Shown here: positions 49,170 to 58,075 of the stretch, one piece after another
How positions within the stretch are numbered: position 1 is the stretch's first letter
How the letters are laid out: the number at the start of each line of letters is the position of its first letter
Source: Aggregicoccus sp. 17bor-14
GTDB taxonomy: Bacteria; Myxococcota; Myxococcia; Myxococcales; Myxococcaceae
Length of the DNA: 64,000 nt
Reading direction: 5' to 3'
Assembly (NCBI RefSeq): GCF_009659535.1
Contig: NZ_VJZZ01000023.1
Span: 1-64,000, forward strand
The notes under the pieces: generated by a model
Seen by the model: only the letters and a program-made list of their open reading frames with translations
What the model was told of the DNA's origin: nothing
Database searches by the model: none
Translations under genes and position numbers: made by a program

Positions 49170-52103
49170 TCAGGCCTTGCCGATGACCTTCTTGAGGAAG
49201 CCCCAGAAGCGCCCGCCGCGCTCCTTGAGCTCCTCGGCGCGCTTGTTCTCGGCGGCCGTCACCGCCTCGCCGCTGAACTTCAGCTGCTTCTGCAGCTCCT
49301 CGGGGCTGTAGCGCGTGGCGAGGCTGGCCTTCACCTCCTTGCGCGTGGACAGCTCGCGCGCCTCCACGTGCAGCACGCACTCCGAGTCCAGCTTGAGGGT
49401 GACGGCGACCTTCACGGTGCCGCGCGGCGCGCGCGGCAGGCCCTCCATGCGCACGGTGCCCAGGTACTCGTTGCCGGCGACGTGCGTGTCCTCGCCCTGG
49501 AAGACGGAGAACTCGAGCACGGTCTCGTCGTCCACCTGGGTGGCGATGGAGAAGGAGCGCTGGGCGGGCAGCGGGGTGTTGCGCTCGATGACGCGCTTGA
49601 AGCCGCCGCCGGGCAGGCCCACGCCCACGGTCATGGGCAGCACGTCGATGAGCACCACGCTGCTCACCTTGTCCACGCTGCCCGAGTAGAGCGCGGCGCC
49701 CAGCGCCACGGCCTCGTCCGCGTTCACGCTGGCCTGCGGGCTCTTGCCGAACACCGTCTTGAGGGCCTCGCGCACCATGAGCATGCGGCTCATGCCGCCC
49801 ACCAGGATGACGTCGTCGATCTCCGAGGGCTTGAGCTTCGCGTCCAGCAGCACGTCGCGCACCACGTCCAGCGAGCGGGCGACGAGGCCGCGGCACACCT
49901 CGTTGAGCTCCTCGCGGGTGACGGTGCAGCGCAGGTCGCGCGGGGCGCCGCCGGCGGGGTCCATCATCAGCATGGGGATGTGCACGTCCGTGCTGGTGCG
50001 CTCGCTGAGCGCCATCTTCGCGCGCTCGGCGGCGTCGGTGACGCGGCTGAGCGCGATGCTGTCGCCCTGGAAGGGGACCTTCTGGTCCTGCTCGAAGCGC
50101 TTGAGCAGGTAGTCGACGATGAGGTTGTCGAAGTCCACGCCGCCCAGGAAGGTGTCGCCGCCGGTGGCGAGCACCTCGAAGACGTTCTGCTCGATGCGCA
50201 GCACCGTGGCGTCGAAGGTACCGCCGCCCAGGTCGTAGACGAGCACCTTCTTGGAGAGCTCGCGGTTGAGGCCGTAGGCGAGCGCGGCCGCAGTGGGCTC
50301 GTTGAGGATGCGCTCCACCTTGAGGCCGGCGAGCGCGCCCGCCTTGCGCACCGCCTCGCGCTGCGGCTCGGAGTAGTAGGCGGGCACGGTGACCACCGCG
50401 CGCTCCACCTTCTGGTTGAGGTGCTGCTCGGCCATCTCCTTGCACTCGCGCAGGATGAGGCCCTGCACCTCCTCGAGGCTGAGCACGTGCTGGCGCAGCC
50501 GCACGGCGGCGCGGCCGCTCGCGTCCGGGCAGATCTCGTAGTGGAAGCGCTCGCGCACCTCCTTCACCGTGGCGCTCTCGTACGGGCGGCCCACCAGGCG
50601 CTTCGCGCCGTGGATGGTGTGGTTCGGGTTGAGCAGCAGCTGGCTCTTGGCGCGGTGGCTCACCATCAGCTTGCCCTGCGCGGTGAGGCTCACCACCGAG
50701 GGGATGGTGTTGTAGCCGTCCTTCGAGCGCAGCACCGTGGGGCGGCCGCCGCCGAGGATGGCCACGCACGAGTTGGTGGTGCCCAGGTCGATGCCGATGA
50801 CCGGCCCCACCCCGGCGATGCTCGCGGGCGGCTGCAGGAACACCGTGGGCACGCTGCCGTCCGCGCGCAGCGGGGGCGGCGGCGCAGGGGCCGGGGCGGG
50901 CGCCGCGGGCGCGAGCACCGTGGGGGCCACGGTGGGCACCGCGGAGGCGCCGGGGCGCGGCGCCTCGCGGCGGATGGAGGGCAGCGCGCCGGCCGCACCC
51001 GGCGCAGGCGTGGCGCGATGGGGGCGCGCGGGCGGCGGCGGGGGCGGAGCGCGCTTGCCGGGGCGCTCGTCGAGGTCCAGCTCCAGCGGGGCGTCCTCGT
51101 TGAGGCCGTCGAGGTCGAACTCCACCAGCCCGCTGGGGCCCGCCTTGGCCGCGGGCGCTGCGGCGGGCGCGCCGGCTCCCGCGAGCTCCAGCTCCAGGGC
51201 GCTCTCGGCGTCGGGCTCGGCATCGGGCTCCAGATTGAAGTCCGGCAGCGGCACCTCGGCGCCGCTCAGGTCCAGCTCCAGCTCCAGCGGGCCGCTCTCT
51301 GCCAGCTCGTCGTGCGGGGCGGCGGACGGGGGCGGCGTGGAGGCGATCAGCTCCTCGAGCGGGATGTCCACCGTGTTGGGCGAAGCAGGCGCGAAGTCCT
51401 CGAGCTCGAAGGCCGGCGCGCTCGGCGCGGGCGGCGGGCTCGCGAACAGGTCCTCCTCGCCGAAGAGGTCCGCGAGCTCCGCGTCCGGCTTCGGCGTGGG
51501 CGGCGGCGCGGGGCGCAGCGCGGCGGCGGCCGGACGCGCCGGGGCCTTCACCGGAGCCACGGCCGGAGCGACGACCGGAGCTACGGCAGGAGCCACCCCG
51601 GGAGCCGCGAGGGGCGTGAGCGGCGCGATGCCCGGCAGCGGCGCGATGCCGGGCACGCGCGGCGGCGGCGTGGGGGTGGCGCTGGAGGAGGCGGCAGGCG
51701 CGCCGTAGCGCGCCTTGAGCTCGGCCTCGAGCGAGGCGGCGTCGAGGGGTTCGGGCTCGAGCTCGCTCTCGGAGCGCTGCGCGAGCATGCGATCGATGAG
51801 CGTGCGCGTGGCGTCGTCCACCTCGGTGAACTGCACGCCCATGCCGGGCGCGCCCGCGAGGTCGCCCACCTGGCGCGTCCAGCGCACCACCGCCAGGCCG
51901 CGCATCACGCGCACGCCGCCGGCGATCTGCACCTCGAAGCGCACCGGCGTGCCCACCGGCTGCGGCTGCCGCGAGCGGATGAACATGCCGCCGGGGCTCA
52001 GGTTGACGGCGAACTCCTGCGCAAAGGTGCCCACGTCCGGGTGCTTCAGCTGGACGAGGAGGCCAACGGCTTTGCGGTCTGTCTTGCGGTTGCCTGGATC
52101 CAC
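49170..52103 (-). CDS. PilZ-Hsp70 fusion protein
   Basis: The 977-residue product starts with GTG at 52103 (VDPGNRKTDRKAVGLLVQLK); upstream in-frame starts exist but extend into atypical sequence. Residues 1-110 form a PilZ-type domain (RKTDRKAV, FAVNLSPGGMFIRSRQPQPV, GMGVQFTEVD). Residues about 110-430 are an acidic, Pro/Ala-rich linker with ELEDF- and DLDL-like patches. From about 434 a full Hsp70 follows: VIGIDLGTTNSCVAILGGG, KRLVGRPYES, VVTVPAYYSEPQREAVRKAG, LVYDLGGGTFDATVL and ILVGGMSRMLMVREAL, then a substrate-binding domain of about 175 residues. The final helical lid is short. A c-di-GMP-responsive chaperone is an attractive inference. Confidence 0.92.
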   Translation of the reverse strand: MDPGNRKTDRKAVGLLVQLKHPDVGTFAQEFAVNLSPGGMFIRSRQPQPVGTPVRFEVQIAGGVRVMRGLAVVRWTRQVGDLAGAPGMGVQFTEVDDATRTLIDRMLAQRSESELEPEPLDAASLEAELKARYGAPAASSSATPTPPPRVPGIAPLPGIAPLTPLAAPGVAPAVAPVVAPAVAPVKAPARPAAAALRPAPPPTPKPDAELADLFGEEDLFASPPPAPSAPAFELEDFAPASPNTVDIPLEELIASTPPPSAAPHDELAESGPLELELDLSGAEVPLPDFNLEPDAEPDAESALELELAGAGAPAAAPAAKAGPSGLVEFDLDGLNEDAPLELDLDERPGKRAPPPPPPARPHRATPAPGAAGALPSIRREAPRPGASAVPTVAPTVLAPAAPAPAPAPPPPLRADGSVPTVFLQPPASIAGVGPVIGIDLGTTNSCVAILGGGRPTVLRSKDGYNTIPSVVSLTAQGKLMVSHRAKSQLLLNPNHTIHGAKRLVGRPYESATVKEVRERFHYEICPDASGRAAVRLRQHVLSLEEVQGLILRECKEMAEQHLNQKVERAVVTVPAYYSEPQREAVRKAGALAGLKVERILNEPTAAALAYGLNRELSKKVLVYDLGGGTFDATVLRIEQNVFEVLATGGDTFLGGVDFDNLIVDYLLKRFEQDQKVPFQGDSIALSRVTDAAERAKMALSERTSTDVHIPMLMMDPAGGAPRDLRCTVTREELNEVCRGLVARSLDVVRDVLLDAKLKPSEIDDVILVGGMSRMLMVREALKTVFGKSPQASVNADEAVALGAALYSGSVDKVSSVVLIDVLPMTVGVGLPGGGFKRVIERNTPLPAQRSFSIATQVDDETVLEFSVFQGEDTHVAGNEYLGTVRMEGLPRAPRGTVKVAVTLKLDSECVLHVEARELSTRKEVKASLATRYSPEELQKQLKFSGEAVTAAENKRAEELKERGGRFWGFLKKVIGKA

Positions 52104-52225
52104 GGCGCTGGAACTTATCCGGCTTGGCGCACGAAGACCCGCCCCGATTCTCGGGCCCCACTGCCTGCACGGCAGGCGGGCGCGCCACACCTACACGCTG
52201 CCACCCGGGCGCCCCGCGGCGCGGC

Positions 52226-52774
52226 TCAAGACCGCGGCTTGAAGAGGGTGTCGCGGTAGTGCGCGAGCTCGGCGAGCCCCGCGCGCAGGTCGCTCAGGGC
52301 GGTGTGGGCGGCGGGGGCCTTGCGCGGCTCGGGGGTGCCGGGGAACCACGCGCGCTGCAGCACCTTGAGGCTGGAGACGTCCAGCTGGCGGTAGTGCAGG
52401 TAGCGGTCCACCGCGGGCATGTGGCGCACGAGGAAGGCGCGGTCGGTGTGGATGGAGTTGCCGGTGAGGATGCCCTCGCCCGGCGCGCAGTGGCGCGCGA
52501 GCAGGGTGAGCACGTCGCGCTCGGCGTTGGCGAGCGACACGTCCGAGGCGCGCACGCGCTCGAGCAGGCCGTTCTCGGTGTGCATGCGCCGCACCACCGG
52601 CTCCATGCGCGCGAGCACCTCCTCGGGCTGCCACACCACGCGCTCCAGCTCCGCCACCGGCTGCAGGTCCCCGCCGGTGAGGATGACGCCCACCTCGATG
52701 ATGGCGCAGCTGTTCGGGTCGAGCCCGGTCATCTCGAGGTCGAGCCACACGAGGCAGGGGGAGAGCGAGGGCAT
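52226..52774 (-). CDS. orn: Oligoribonuclease
   Basis: This 182-residue protein begins MPSLSPCLVWLDLEMTGLDP, with the DEDDh exonuclease residues Asp12 and Glu14. It continues through ILTGNSIHTDRAFLVRHMPA (third Asp), the substrate-contact motif YRQLDVSSLKVL, and HTALSDLRAGLAEL with the catalytic His and final Asp. Size and motifs match Orn, the 3'-5' exoribonuclease that degrades short RNAs and the pGpG product of c-di-GMP breakdown. It sits beside a PilZ-containing gene in the same direction. This is an ordinary, complete housekeeping gene. Confidence 0.96.
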   Translation of the reverse strand: MPSLSPCLVWLDLEMTGLDPNSCAIIEVGVILTGGDLQPVAELERVVWQPEEVLARMEPVVRRMHTENGLLERVRASDVSLANAERDVLTLLARHCAPGEGILTGNSIHTDRAFLVRHMPAVDRYLHYRQLDVSSLKVLQRAWFPGTPEPRKAPAAHTALSDLRAGLAELAHYRDTLFKPRS

Positions 52775-52810
52775 GGGAGGTCCGGGGAAGGCGGGGAGAG
52801 GGCCGGTGTA

Positions 52811-53992
52811 TCAGCGCTGCGGCGCGGATGCGACGAGCGCGGCCTGCGCGGCGGCCACGCCCGCGCCGGGCGCTGCGCCCTTGTAGCCCACGCGCGCGAG
52901 CGCCCGCTCCACCGCGCCCACCGTGGCGAGCACGTCCGAGGCGTTCACCGCGTTCATGTGGCCCACGCGGAAGTAGCGCGTCTTGAGCTCCGGGTGCAGG
53001 CCGCCCGCGAGCACCACGCCCTCGGCGCGCGCCGCGGCCACCAGGCCCGCGTCCACCCCTTCCGGGTAGTAGAGCGCGCTGAGCGTGTTCGCCTGCAGCG
53101 GCTCGCGCGCGGGCAGGGCTTTCAACCCCAGCGCGCTCCAGCCGGCGCGGAAGGCGCGCGCCATGCGCACGTGACGCGCGAAGCGGGCCTCCATCCCCTC
53201 GGCGAGCAGCTGCCCGAGGCTCACGTCCAGCGCGCAGACGAGGTTCACCGCGGGGGTGGCGAAGTACGAGGCCTTGTTGCCCTCGTAGGCCTCCATGATG
53301 GGCAGCCACTCGGCCCAGTCCGCGTACACTGAGGCCACTGGCCGGCGCCGCGCACGCCACGCCGCCAGCGCGCGCGGGGACGCGGTGAGCAGCGCGAGCC
53401 CGGGCGGCACGCCCACCGCCTTCTGGCTCGCGGTGAAGTACACGTCCGCGCCCCACGCGTCCTGGTGGAAGGTCTCGCCCGCGGTGGCGCACACCCCGTC
53501 CACCACGCTCAGCACTCCGTGCGCGTGCGCGAGCCGCACCAGCGGCTCCACCGGCGCGAGCACGCCCGTGGAGGTGTCCACGTGCGTCACCGTCAGCACC
53601 TTGAAGCGGCCCGAGGCGAGCGCGCGCTCCACCTCGGACACGTCGGGCGCGTCGCCGGGCGCCGCGCGCACCTGCACCACCTCTGCGCCGTGGCGCTCGA
53701 GGATGCGCGCGAGCCGGTCGCTGAAGTAGCCCGTGTTCACCACCAGCGCGCGCTCGCCGGGCTCCACCAGGTTCGCCGCCGCCATCTCCATGGCCAGCGT
53801 GCCGCTGCCGGCCACCACGAAGGGCTGCGCGCTCGGGGCGAGGCAGACCTCGCGCAGCCGCGCGAGCGCCCGGCCGAAGATCTGGATGAACTCGGGCGCC
53901 ACGTGGCTCAGCGTGCGCCGCGCGAGCGCGCGCATCACCTCCGGGTCGAACTCCACCGGACCGGGGATCATCAGCAGCTCTCGTTCCGACAC
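52811..53992 (-). CDS. Class V aminotransferase (alanine-glyoxylate / serine-pyruvate type)
   Basis: The 393-residue product starts at MSERELLMIPGPVEFDPEVM. Landmarks of the PLP-dependent class V family are the N-terminal MIPGPVEFDPEVMRALA, VVAGSGTLAMEMAAANLV, VTHVDTSTGVLAPVEPL, VVDGVCATAGETF with the pyridine-binding Asp165, and FTASQKAVGVPPGLAL with the Schiff-base Lys191. The C-terminal YFRVGHMNAVNASDVLATVG is also typical. It probably transfers amino groups between alanine or serine and glyoxylate or pyruvate. It lies upstream of orn in the same direction. Confidence 0.92.
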   Translation of the reverse strand: MSERELLMIPGPVEFDPEVMRALARRTLSHVAPEFIQIFGRALARLREVCLAPSAQPFVVAGSGTLAMEMAAANLVEPGERALVVNTGYFSDRLARILERHGAEVVQVRAAPGDAPDVSEVERALASGRFKVLTVTHVDTSTGVLAPVEPLVRLAHAHGVLSVVDGVCATAGETFHQDAWGADVYFTASQKAVGVPPGLALLTASPRALAAWRARRRPVASVYADWAEWLPIMEAYEGNKASYFATPAVNLVCALDVSLGQLLAEGMEARFARHVRMARAFRAGWSALGLKALPAREPLQANTLSALYYPEGVDAGLVAAARAEGVVLAGGLHPELKTRYFRVGHMNAVNASDVLATVGAVERALARVGYKGAAPGAGVAAAQAALVASAPQR

Positions 53993-54240
53993 GGGCAGGC
54001 CTCCTGGGCAGACGCAGGGATGGAGGAGGGCAATCTATGCCCTCGCCCCCCGGGGTCCACTGAAGTCCACGCCTGGGTGACGCGCAGCGTTGCTGGGCGG
54101 CACCGGGCGCACCGCCCTCCAGGCGCCCTCCCGGCTGCTCCCCCGGCGCGGGAGGGAGCTCGGGAGGCGGTCCGGGTTGGCCCGCTGTCCGCGAGTGCAC
54201 ACGTCAGGAGTCCACCCCGCTTCGTGAGCCTGGAGGCCCC

Positions 54241-55203
54241 ATGCGCGTGCACCACCTCAACTGCATCTCGGAGTGCCCGCTCGGCGGCGCGCTGATGGAC
54301 GGCCACAGCCACGGCCTGCGCGCGCGGCTCTCGGTGCACTGCCTTGCCCTGGAGACGCGCGAGGGCCTCGTGCTGGTGGACACGGGCTTCGGGCTGGGGG
54401 ACGTGTACCACCCGAAGAAGCGCCTGAGCCGCGTGTTCCTCGCGATCAACGCGCCCGAGTTCCGCGAGGAGATGACGGCGCTGCGGCAGCTGGAGCGGCT
54501 CGGCTTTCGCGCGAGCGACGTGCGCCACATCGTGATGACGCACATGGACTTCGACCACGCGGGCGGTATCGAGGACTTCCCCTACGCCCGGGTGCACCTG
54601 CTCGAGCGTGAGCGCGCGGAGGCGCTGCGCCGCCGCACGCTGCTGGACCGCATGCGCTACCGCCCGCAGCAGTGGGCGCACACCCAGCGGCGCTGGACGA
54701 CGTACAGCGCGGGCGAGGGGGACACCTGGTTCGGCTTCGACGCGGTGCGCGCGCTGGAGGGCGTGTCGCCGGACGTGGCGGACGAGCTCCTGATGGTGCC
54801 GCTCGTCGGCCACACGCTGGGCCACACGGGCGTCGCCGTGCGCAGCAGCGAGCGCGGCTGGCTGCTGCTCACCGGAGACGCCTACTTCTGGCACGACGAG
54901 CAGGACCCGCGGCGCCCGCGCTGCACGCCGGGGCTCGCCGCCTACCAGTGGGTGATGGACAAGGACCACCGCGCGCGGCGCTGGAACCAGCGGCGGCTGC
55001 GCGAGCTCACCGCGCGCCACGGCCACGAGGTGCGCGTGTTCTGCTCGCACGACCCCTACGAGTTCGAGGCCCTCTCGGGCCGGCCGCTCGGCACGCCGCT
55101 GGGCGCAGGGCCCCGGCGCGGCGCGCTGCCGCCGCGCGCGCCCGCCCCCGTGCGCATCCCGTACGTCCCGCGCGCGCCCGCCCCCGACGCACCGCACGCC
55201 TGA
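54241..55203 (+). CDS. MBL-fold metallo-hydrolase (AHL lactonase-like)
   Basis: This 320-residue protein starts at MRVHHLNCISECPLGGALMD. Zinc-ligand motifs are LVLVDTGFGLGD, the hallmark HIVMTHMDFDHAGGIEDFPY with His101, Asp103, Asp105 and His106, PLVGHTLGHTGVAV with a further His, LLTGDAYFWHDEQ with Asp, and FCSHDPYEFEAL. The order resembles lactonase-type members of the family. A proline/arginine-rich tail of about 45 residues follows. Natural substrates of such proteins vary widely, so quorum quenching is only one option. Confidence 0.9.
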   Translation: MRVHHLNCISECPLGGALMDGHSHGLRARLSVHCLALETREGLVLVDTGFGLGDVYHPKKRLSRVFLAINAPEFREEMTALRQLERLGFRASDVRHIVMTHMDFDHAGGIEDFPYARVHLLERERAEALRRRTLLDRMRYRPQQWAHTQRRWTTYSAGEGDTWFGFDAVRALEGVSPDVADELLMVPLVGHTLGHTGVAVRSSERGWLLLTGDAYFWHDEQDPRRPRCTPGLAAYQWVMDKDHRARRWNQRRLRELTARHGHEVRVFCSHDPYEFEALSGRPLGTPLGAGPRRGALPPRAPAPVRIPYVPRAPAPDAPHA

Positions 55204-55212
55204 GCGCGGCGC

Positions 55213-55656
55213 TCAGGGCCCGAGGCGCGCTGCCGCCTCGGGCGGGCGCAGGATGAGGAAGGGCAGGCTCTTCCAACCGCGCAGCTGCAGCAGCTGCTTG
55301 TCCTTGCTCACCAGCCACCGGGCGCCCGCGCGCGCCGCGAGCTCGAGGAACTTCTGGTCGTCGCGGTCCGCGCAGCGCGGCAGCTCCCCACGTGCACCCT
55401 GCTCGGGGCCCATCGGCGGCGCCACGCGCACCAGCGCCCCGTAGCGCGCGAGGAGGGCCGCCTGGGCGGCGGCGTCCAATCCGAAGGAGGCGTAGCCCAG
55501 CACCTGGCGCAGCTCCTCGAGCGTGCGTGCGTCCGCCCACGCCTCGAGCGCTCCCTCCTGCAGGGCCGTGAGGAGCGGCCGGGCCTGCGCGTCGTCGAAG
55601 ACGAGCAGGTCCAGCACGACGTTGGTGTCCAGCACCACGGCGAGCCGCTCGGGCAT
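55213..55656 (-). CDS. PIN-domain ribonuclease-like protein
   Basis: The 147-residue product starts at MPERLAVVLDTNVVLDLLVF, the canonical PIN opening with the first catalytic Asp in DTNV. It then has LEELRQVLGYASFGLD and CADRDDQKFLELAARAGARW with the acidic cluster, followed by LVSKDKQLLQL. This resembles PIN proteins annotated as putative toxins of type II systems. The start lies 13 bases after the stop of the upstream gene (55670-56047), so the two are probably one transcript. A toxin role would need that partner to be an antitoxin, which is not obvious from its sequence. Confidence 0.85.
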   Translation of the reverse strand: MPERLAVVLDTNVVLDLLVFDDAQARPLLTALQEGALEAWADARTLEELRQVLGYASFGLDAAAQAALLARYGALVRVAPPMGPEQGARGELPRCADRDDQKFLELAARAGARWLVSKDKQLLQLRGWKSLPFLILRPPEAAARLGP

Positions 55657-55669
55657 TGCGCGCGCGGGC

Positions 55670-56047
55670 CTACCAGCGGCGGTACGGCGGGGCGACCGGC
55701 TCGGGAGGGGCCGGCACGGGCTCCATCATGCCCAGCGCGAGCAGCCGCTCCACCGCGGCCTTCACCTCCTTCGCCGTGGTGCCGCAGCCCTCGAGGCTGC
55801 GGGCAGCCTCGGCGAGCGTGCGCTCTCCGTCGGCGAAGTCGGCGAGGAAGAGTCCGTCCTCGGCCTGCAGCCCCAGCGCGGCGCCCCAGCCGCTGCGGGC
55901 CGCGTCGAACTGGGCACGCCCGCTGCCCGAGCGCGCCTGCTGGATCATCTCTGCGTACGCGGCCGCGGCCTCGGCGCCGCGAGCGGAGAGGCGGAACTTC
56001 TGGGCCCTGCCGAAGCGCACGCGCTCCGGCTTGTCGTCGTCCTGCAC
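55670..56047 (-). CDS. Hypothetical protein upstream of the PIN gene
   Basis: The 125-residue product starts with GTG at 56047 (VQDDDKPERVRFGRAQKFRL), supported by GGGAGG 6 bases upstream. Landmarks are RLSARGAEAAAAYAEMIQQA, LGLQAEDGLFLADFADGERT and a C-terminal helix LLALGMMEPVPAPPEP. The central part resembles winged-helix-like dimer regions of small regulatory proteins, but no clear family is recognised. Its coupling to a PIN gene makes an antitoxin or regulator worth testing. Confidence 0.65.
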   Translation of the reverse strand: MQDDDKPERVRFGRAQKFRLSARGAEAAAAYAEMIQQARSGSGRAQFDAARSGWGAALGLQAEDGLFLADFADGERTLAEAARSLEGCGTTAKEVKAAVERLLALGMMEPVPAPPEPVAPPYRRW

Positions 56048-56053
56048 ACCACA

Positions 56054-56059
56054 CCTCCC
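56054..56059 (-). promoter_or_regulatory. Ribosome-binding site deciding a GTG start
   Basis: GGGAGG on the minus strand, 6 bases before GTG at 56047, supports this start over the upstream ATG at 56089. Confidence 0.7.
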
Positions 56060-56190
56060 GCACGCCGTCGAAGCGTCCACCTGTGTCATGCGCAGAGGGC
56101 GCGAGCAAGGGGGGCCGCGCCGTGCGCCTTGTGCGCCTGCCCTGCGCGCTGCTCTAGTCGAGCGCCTCCCCACACCCCGGATGCCTGCGA

Positions 56191-57882
56191 ATGAAGAAGC
56201 CGACCTCTCCCGGTGACGCCTCGCTCCCCTCGCTCAGCCGCCGCACGCTGCTGGGCGCCACCGCCGCTGCCGGCGCGCTCGCCGCGCTGGACGTGCGGGC
56301 CCAGACGCCGGCGCCGCAGCCTGCGGCTCCCGCAGCTCCGGCACCTGCGGCCGCCGCCGCGCGCTTCGAGCTCGAGGAGGTGACGGTCGCCGAGCTGCAG
56401 GCGCGCATGCAGGCGGGGCGCGAGAGCGCGCGCTCGCTCACCGAGAAGTACCTCGCGCGCATCCGGGCGCTGGACCGCACCGGCCCGCAGCCCCTGTGCT
56501 CGGTCATCGAGCTCAACCCGGACGCGCTCGCGCTCGCCGAGCAGCTGGACGCGGAGCGCAAGGCGGGCAAGGTGCGCGGGCCGCTGCACGGCATCCCCGT
56601 GCTCATCAAGGACAACATCGCCACGCTGGACAAGATGCAGACCACCGCGGGCTCGCTCGCGCTGGTGGACGCGAAGCCGCTGCGCGATGCGCACGTGGCC
56701 GAGCGCCTGCGCGCCGCCGGCGCCGTGCTGCTGGGCAAGACGAACCTGAGCGAGTGGGCGAACTTCCGCTCCACGCACTCCTCCAGCGGCTGGAGCGGAC
56801 GCGGCGGGCAGTGCCGCAACCCGTATGCGCTGGACCGCACCCCGTCCGGCTCCAGCTCCGGCTCGGGCGCGGCCGCCGCCGCGAACTTCTGCGCCGTCGC
56901 CGTGGGCACCGAGACGGACGGCTCCATCGTCTCGCCCTCCGCCGCCAACTCGCTGGTGGGGCTCAAGCCCACCGTGGGCCTGGTGAGCCGCGCGGGCATC
57001 ATCCCCATCTCGCACACGCAGGACACCGCGGGGCCCATGGCGCGCTGCGTGGCGGACGCCGCGGCGCTGCTCTCGGTGCTCGCGGGCGTGGACCCGCGCG
57101 ACAAGGCCACCGCCGCGAGCGCGGGCAAGGCGCACCCGGACTACACGAAGTTCCTCGACCCCAAGGGGCTCGAGGGCGCGCGCATCGGCGTGCCGCGCGA
57201 GCGCTTCTTCGGCTACCACCCGGACACCGATGCGCGGGCGAACGAGGCGCTCGCGGTGATGAAGGCTCACGGGGCGGTCATCGTGGAGCTCAAAGAGCTG
57301 CCCAACGCCGCGAAGCTCGACGACGCCGAGTTCGAGGTGCTGCTCTTCGAGTTCAAGGCGGACCTCGAGGCCTACCTCGCCGAGCTGGGCCCGCAGTCGC
57401 CCGTGCGCACGCTCGCGGACCTCATCACCTTCAACGACAAGAACCGCGCGAAGGAGATGCCCTTCTTCGGGCAGGAGCTGTTCGAGCAGGCGCAGAAGAA
57501 GGGCCCGCTCAGCGACCCCAGGTACAAGAAGGCGCTCGAGACCTGCCGCCGCAACGCGCGCATGCTGGGCCTGGACGCGGTGCTGAAGAAGCACCGGCTG
57601 GATGCGCTCGTCACGCCCACCCAGGCGCCTCCGGGCCCCATCGACCTGGTGCTCGGCGACCACTGGCTGGGCAGCAGCTCCACGCCGGCCGCCGTCGCGG
57701 GCTACCCGAGCATCACCGTGCCTGCGGGCTACGTGCACGGGCTGCCGGTGGGTGTGTCCTTCTTCGGCGCCGCCTGGAGCGAGCCCACGCTGCTCAAGCT
57801 CGCCTATGCGTACGAGCAGGCCTCGCGTCTTCGCCGCGCGCCCACCTTCGCCGCGAGCGCGCAGCTGCAGCCGGGCGCGTAG
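56191..57882 (+). CDS. Tat-exported amidase-signature hydrolase
   Basis: The 563-residue product starts at MKKPTSPGDASLPSLSRRTL. The SRRTLLGATAA motif (Arg17, Arg18) is a twin-arginine signal, with cleavage near AQT (residue 38). The amidase signature follows: GIPVLIKDNIATLDKMQTTA with the catalytic Lys, PSGSSSGSGAAAAANFCAVA with the Ser nucleophile region, and GTETDGSIVSPSAANSLVGL with the cis-Ser. The Ser-Ser-Lys triad is complete. A C-terminal segment with DHWLGSSSTPAAVAGYPSIT is typical of the family. The substrate is unknown; periplasmic amide or ester cleavage is expected. Confidence 0.93.
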   Translation: MKKPTSPGDASLPSLSRRTLLGATAAAGALAALDVRAQTPAPQPAAPAAPAPAAAAARFELEEVTVAELQARMQAGRESARSLTEKYLARIRALDRTGPQPLCSVIELNPDALALAEQLDAERKAGKVRGPLHGIPVLIKDNIATLDKMQTTAGSLALVDAKPLRDAHVAERLRAAGAVLLGKTNLSEWANFRSTHSSSGWSGRGGQCRNPYALDRTPSGSSSGSGAAAAANFCAVAVGTETDGSIVSPSAANSLVGLKPTVGLVSRAGIIPISHTQDTAGPMARCVADAAALLSVLAGVDPRDKATAASAGKAHPDYTKFLDPKGLEGARIGVPRERFFGYHPDTDARANEALAVMKAHGAVIVELKELPNAAKLDDAEFEVLLFEFKADLEAYLAELGPQSPVRTLADLITFNDKNRAKEMPFFGQELFEQAQKKGPLSDPRYKKALETCRRNARMLGLDAVLKKHRLDALVTPTQAPPGPIDLVLGDHWLGSSSTPAAVAGYPSITVPAGYVHGLPVGVSFFGAAWSEPTLLKLAYAYEQASRLRRAPTFAASAQLQPGA

Positions 57883-58075
57883 CGGGCGCCCCGCGTGTCG
57901 TCGCGCCGACAGGTGCCCGGTTCACTGTCGGCTGCGCAGCGCGCGCGCCGTCCCCCACCCGACATCCCGCCCATCCTTCGGGCGGCCCGTGAATCGCCCG
58001 CACGAGCCTGCGTCGGGGCGAGTGCACACATGCCCTGGTCAGGGCCGGCGGGGCGTCTAGGGGAAGGGGATCGGC

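Noticed and set aside
49096-52188. Several very long overlapping frames over the PilZ-Hsp70 gene
   Set aside because: They are Arg/Ala/His-rich shadows without motifs. The frame with PilZ and Hsp70 signatures explains the region.
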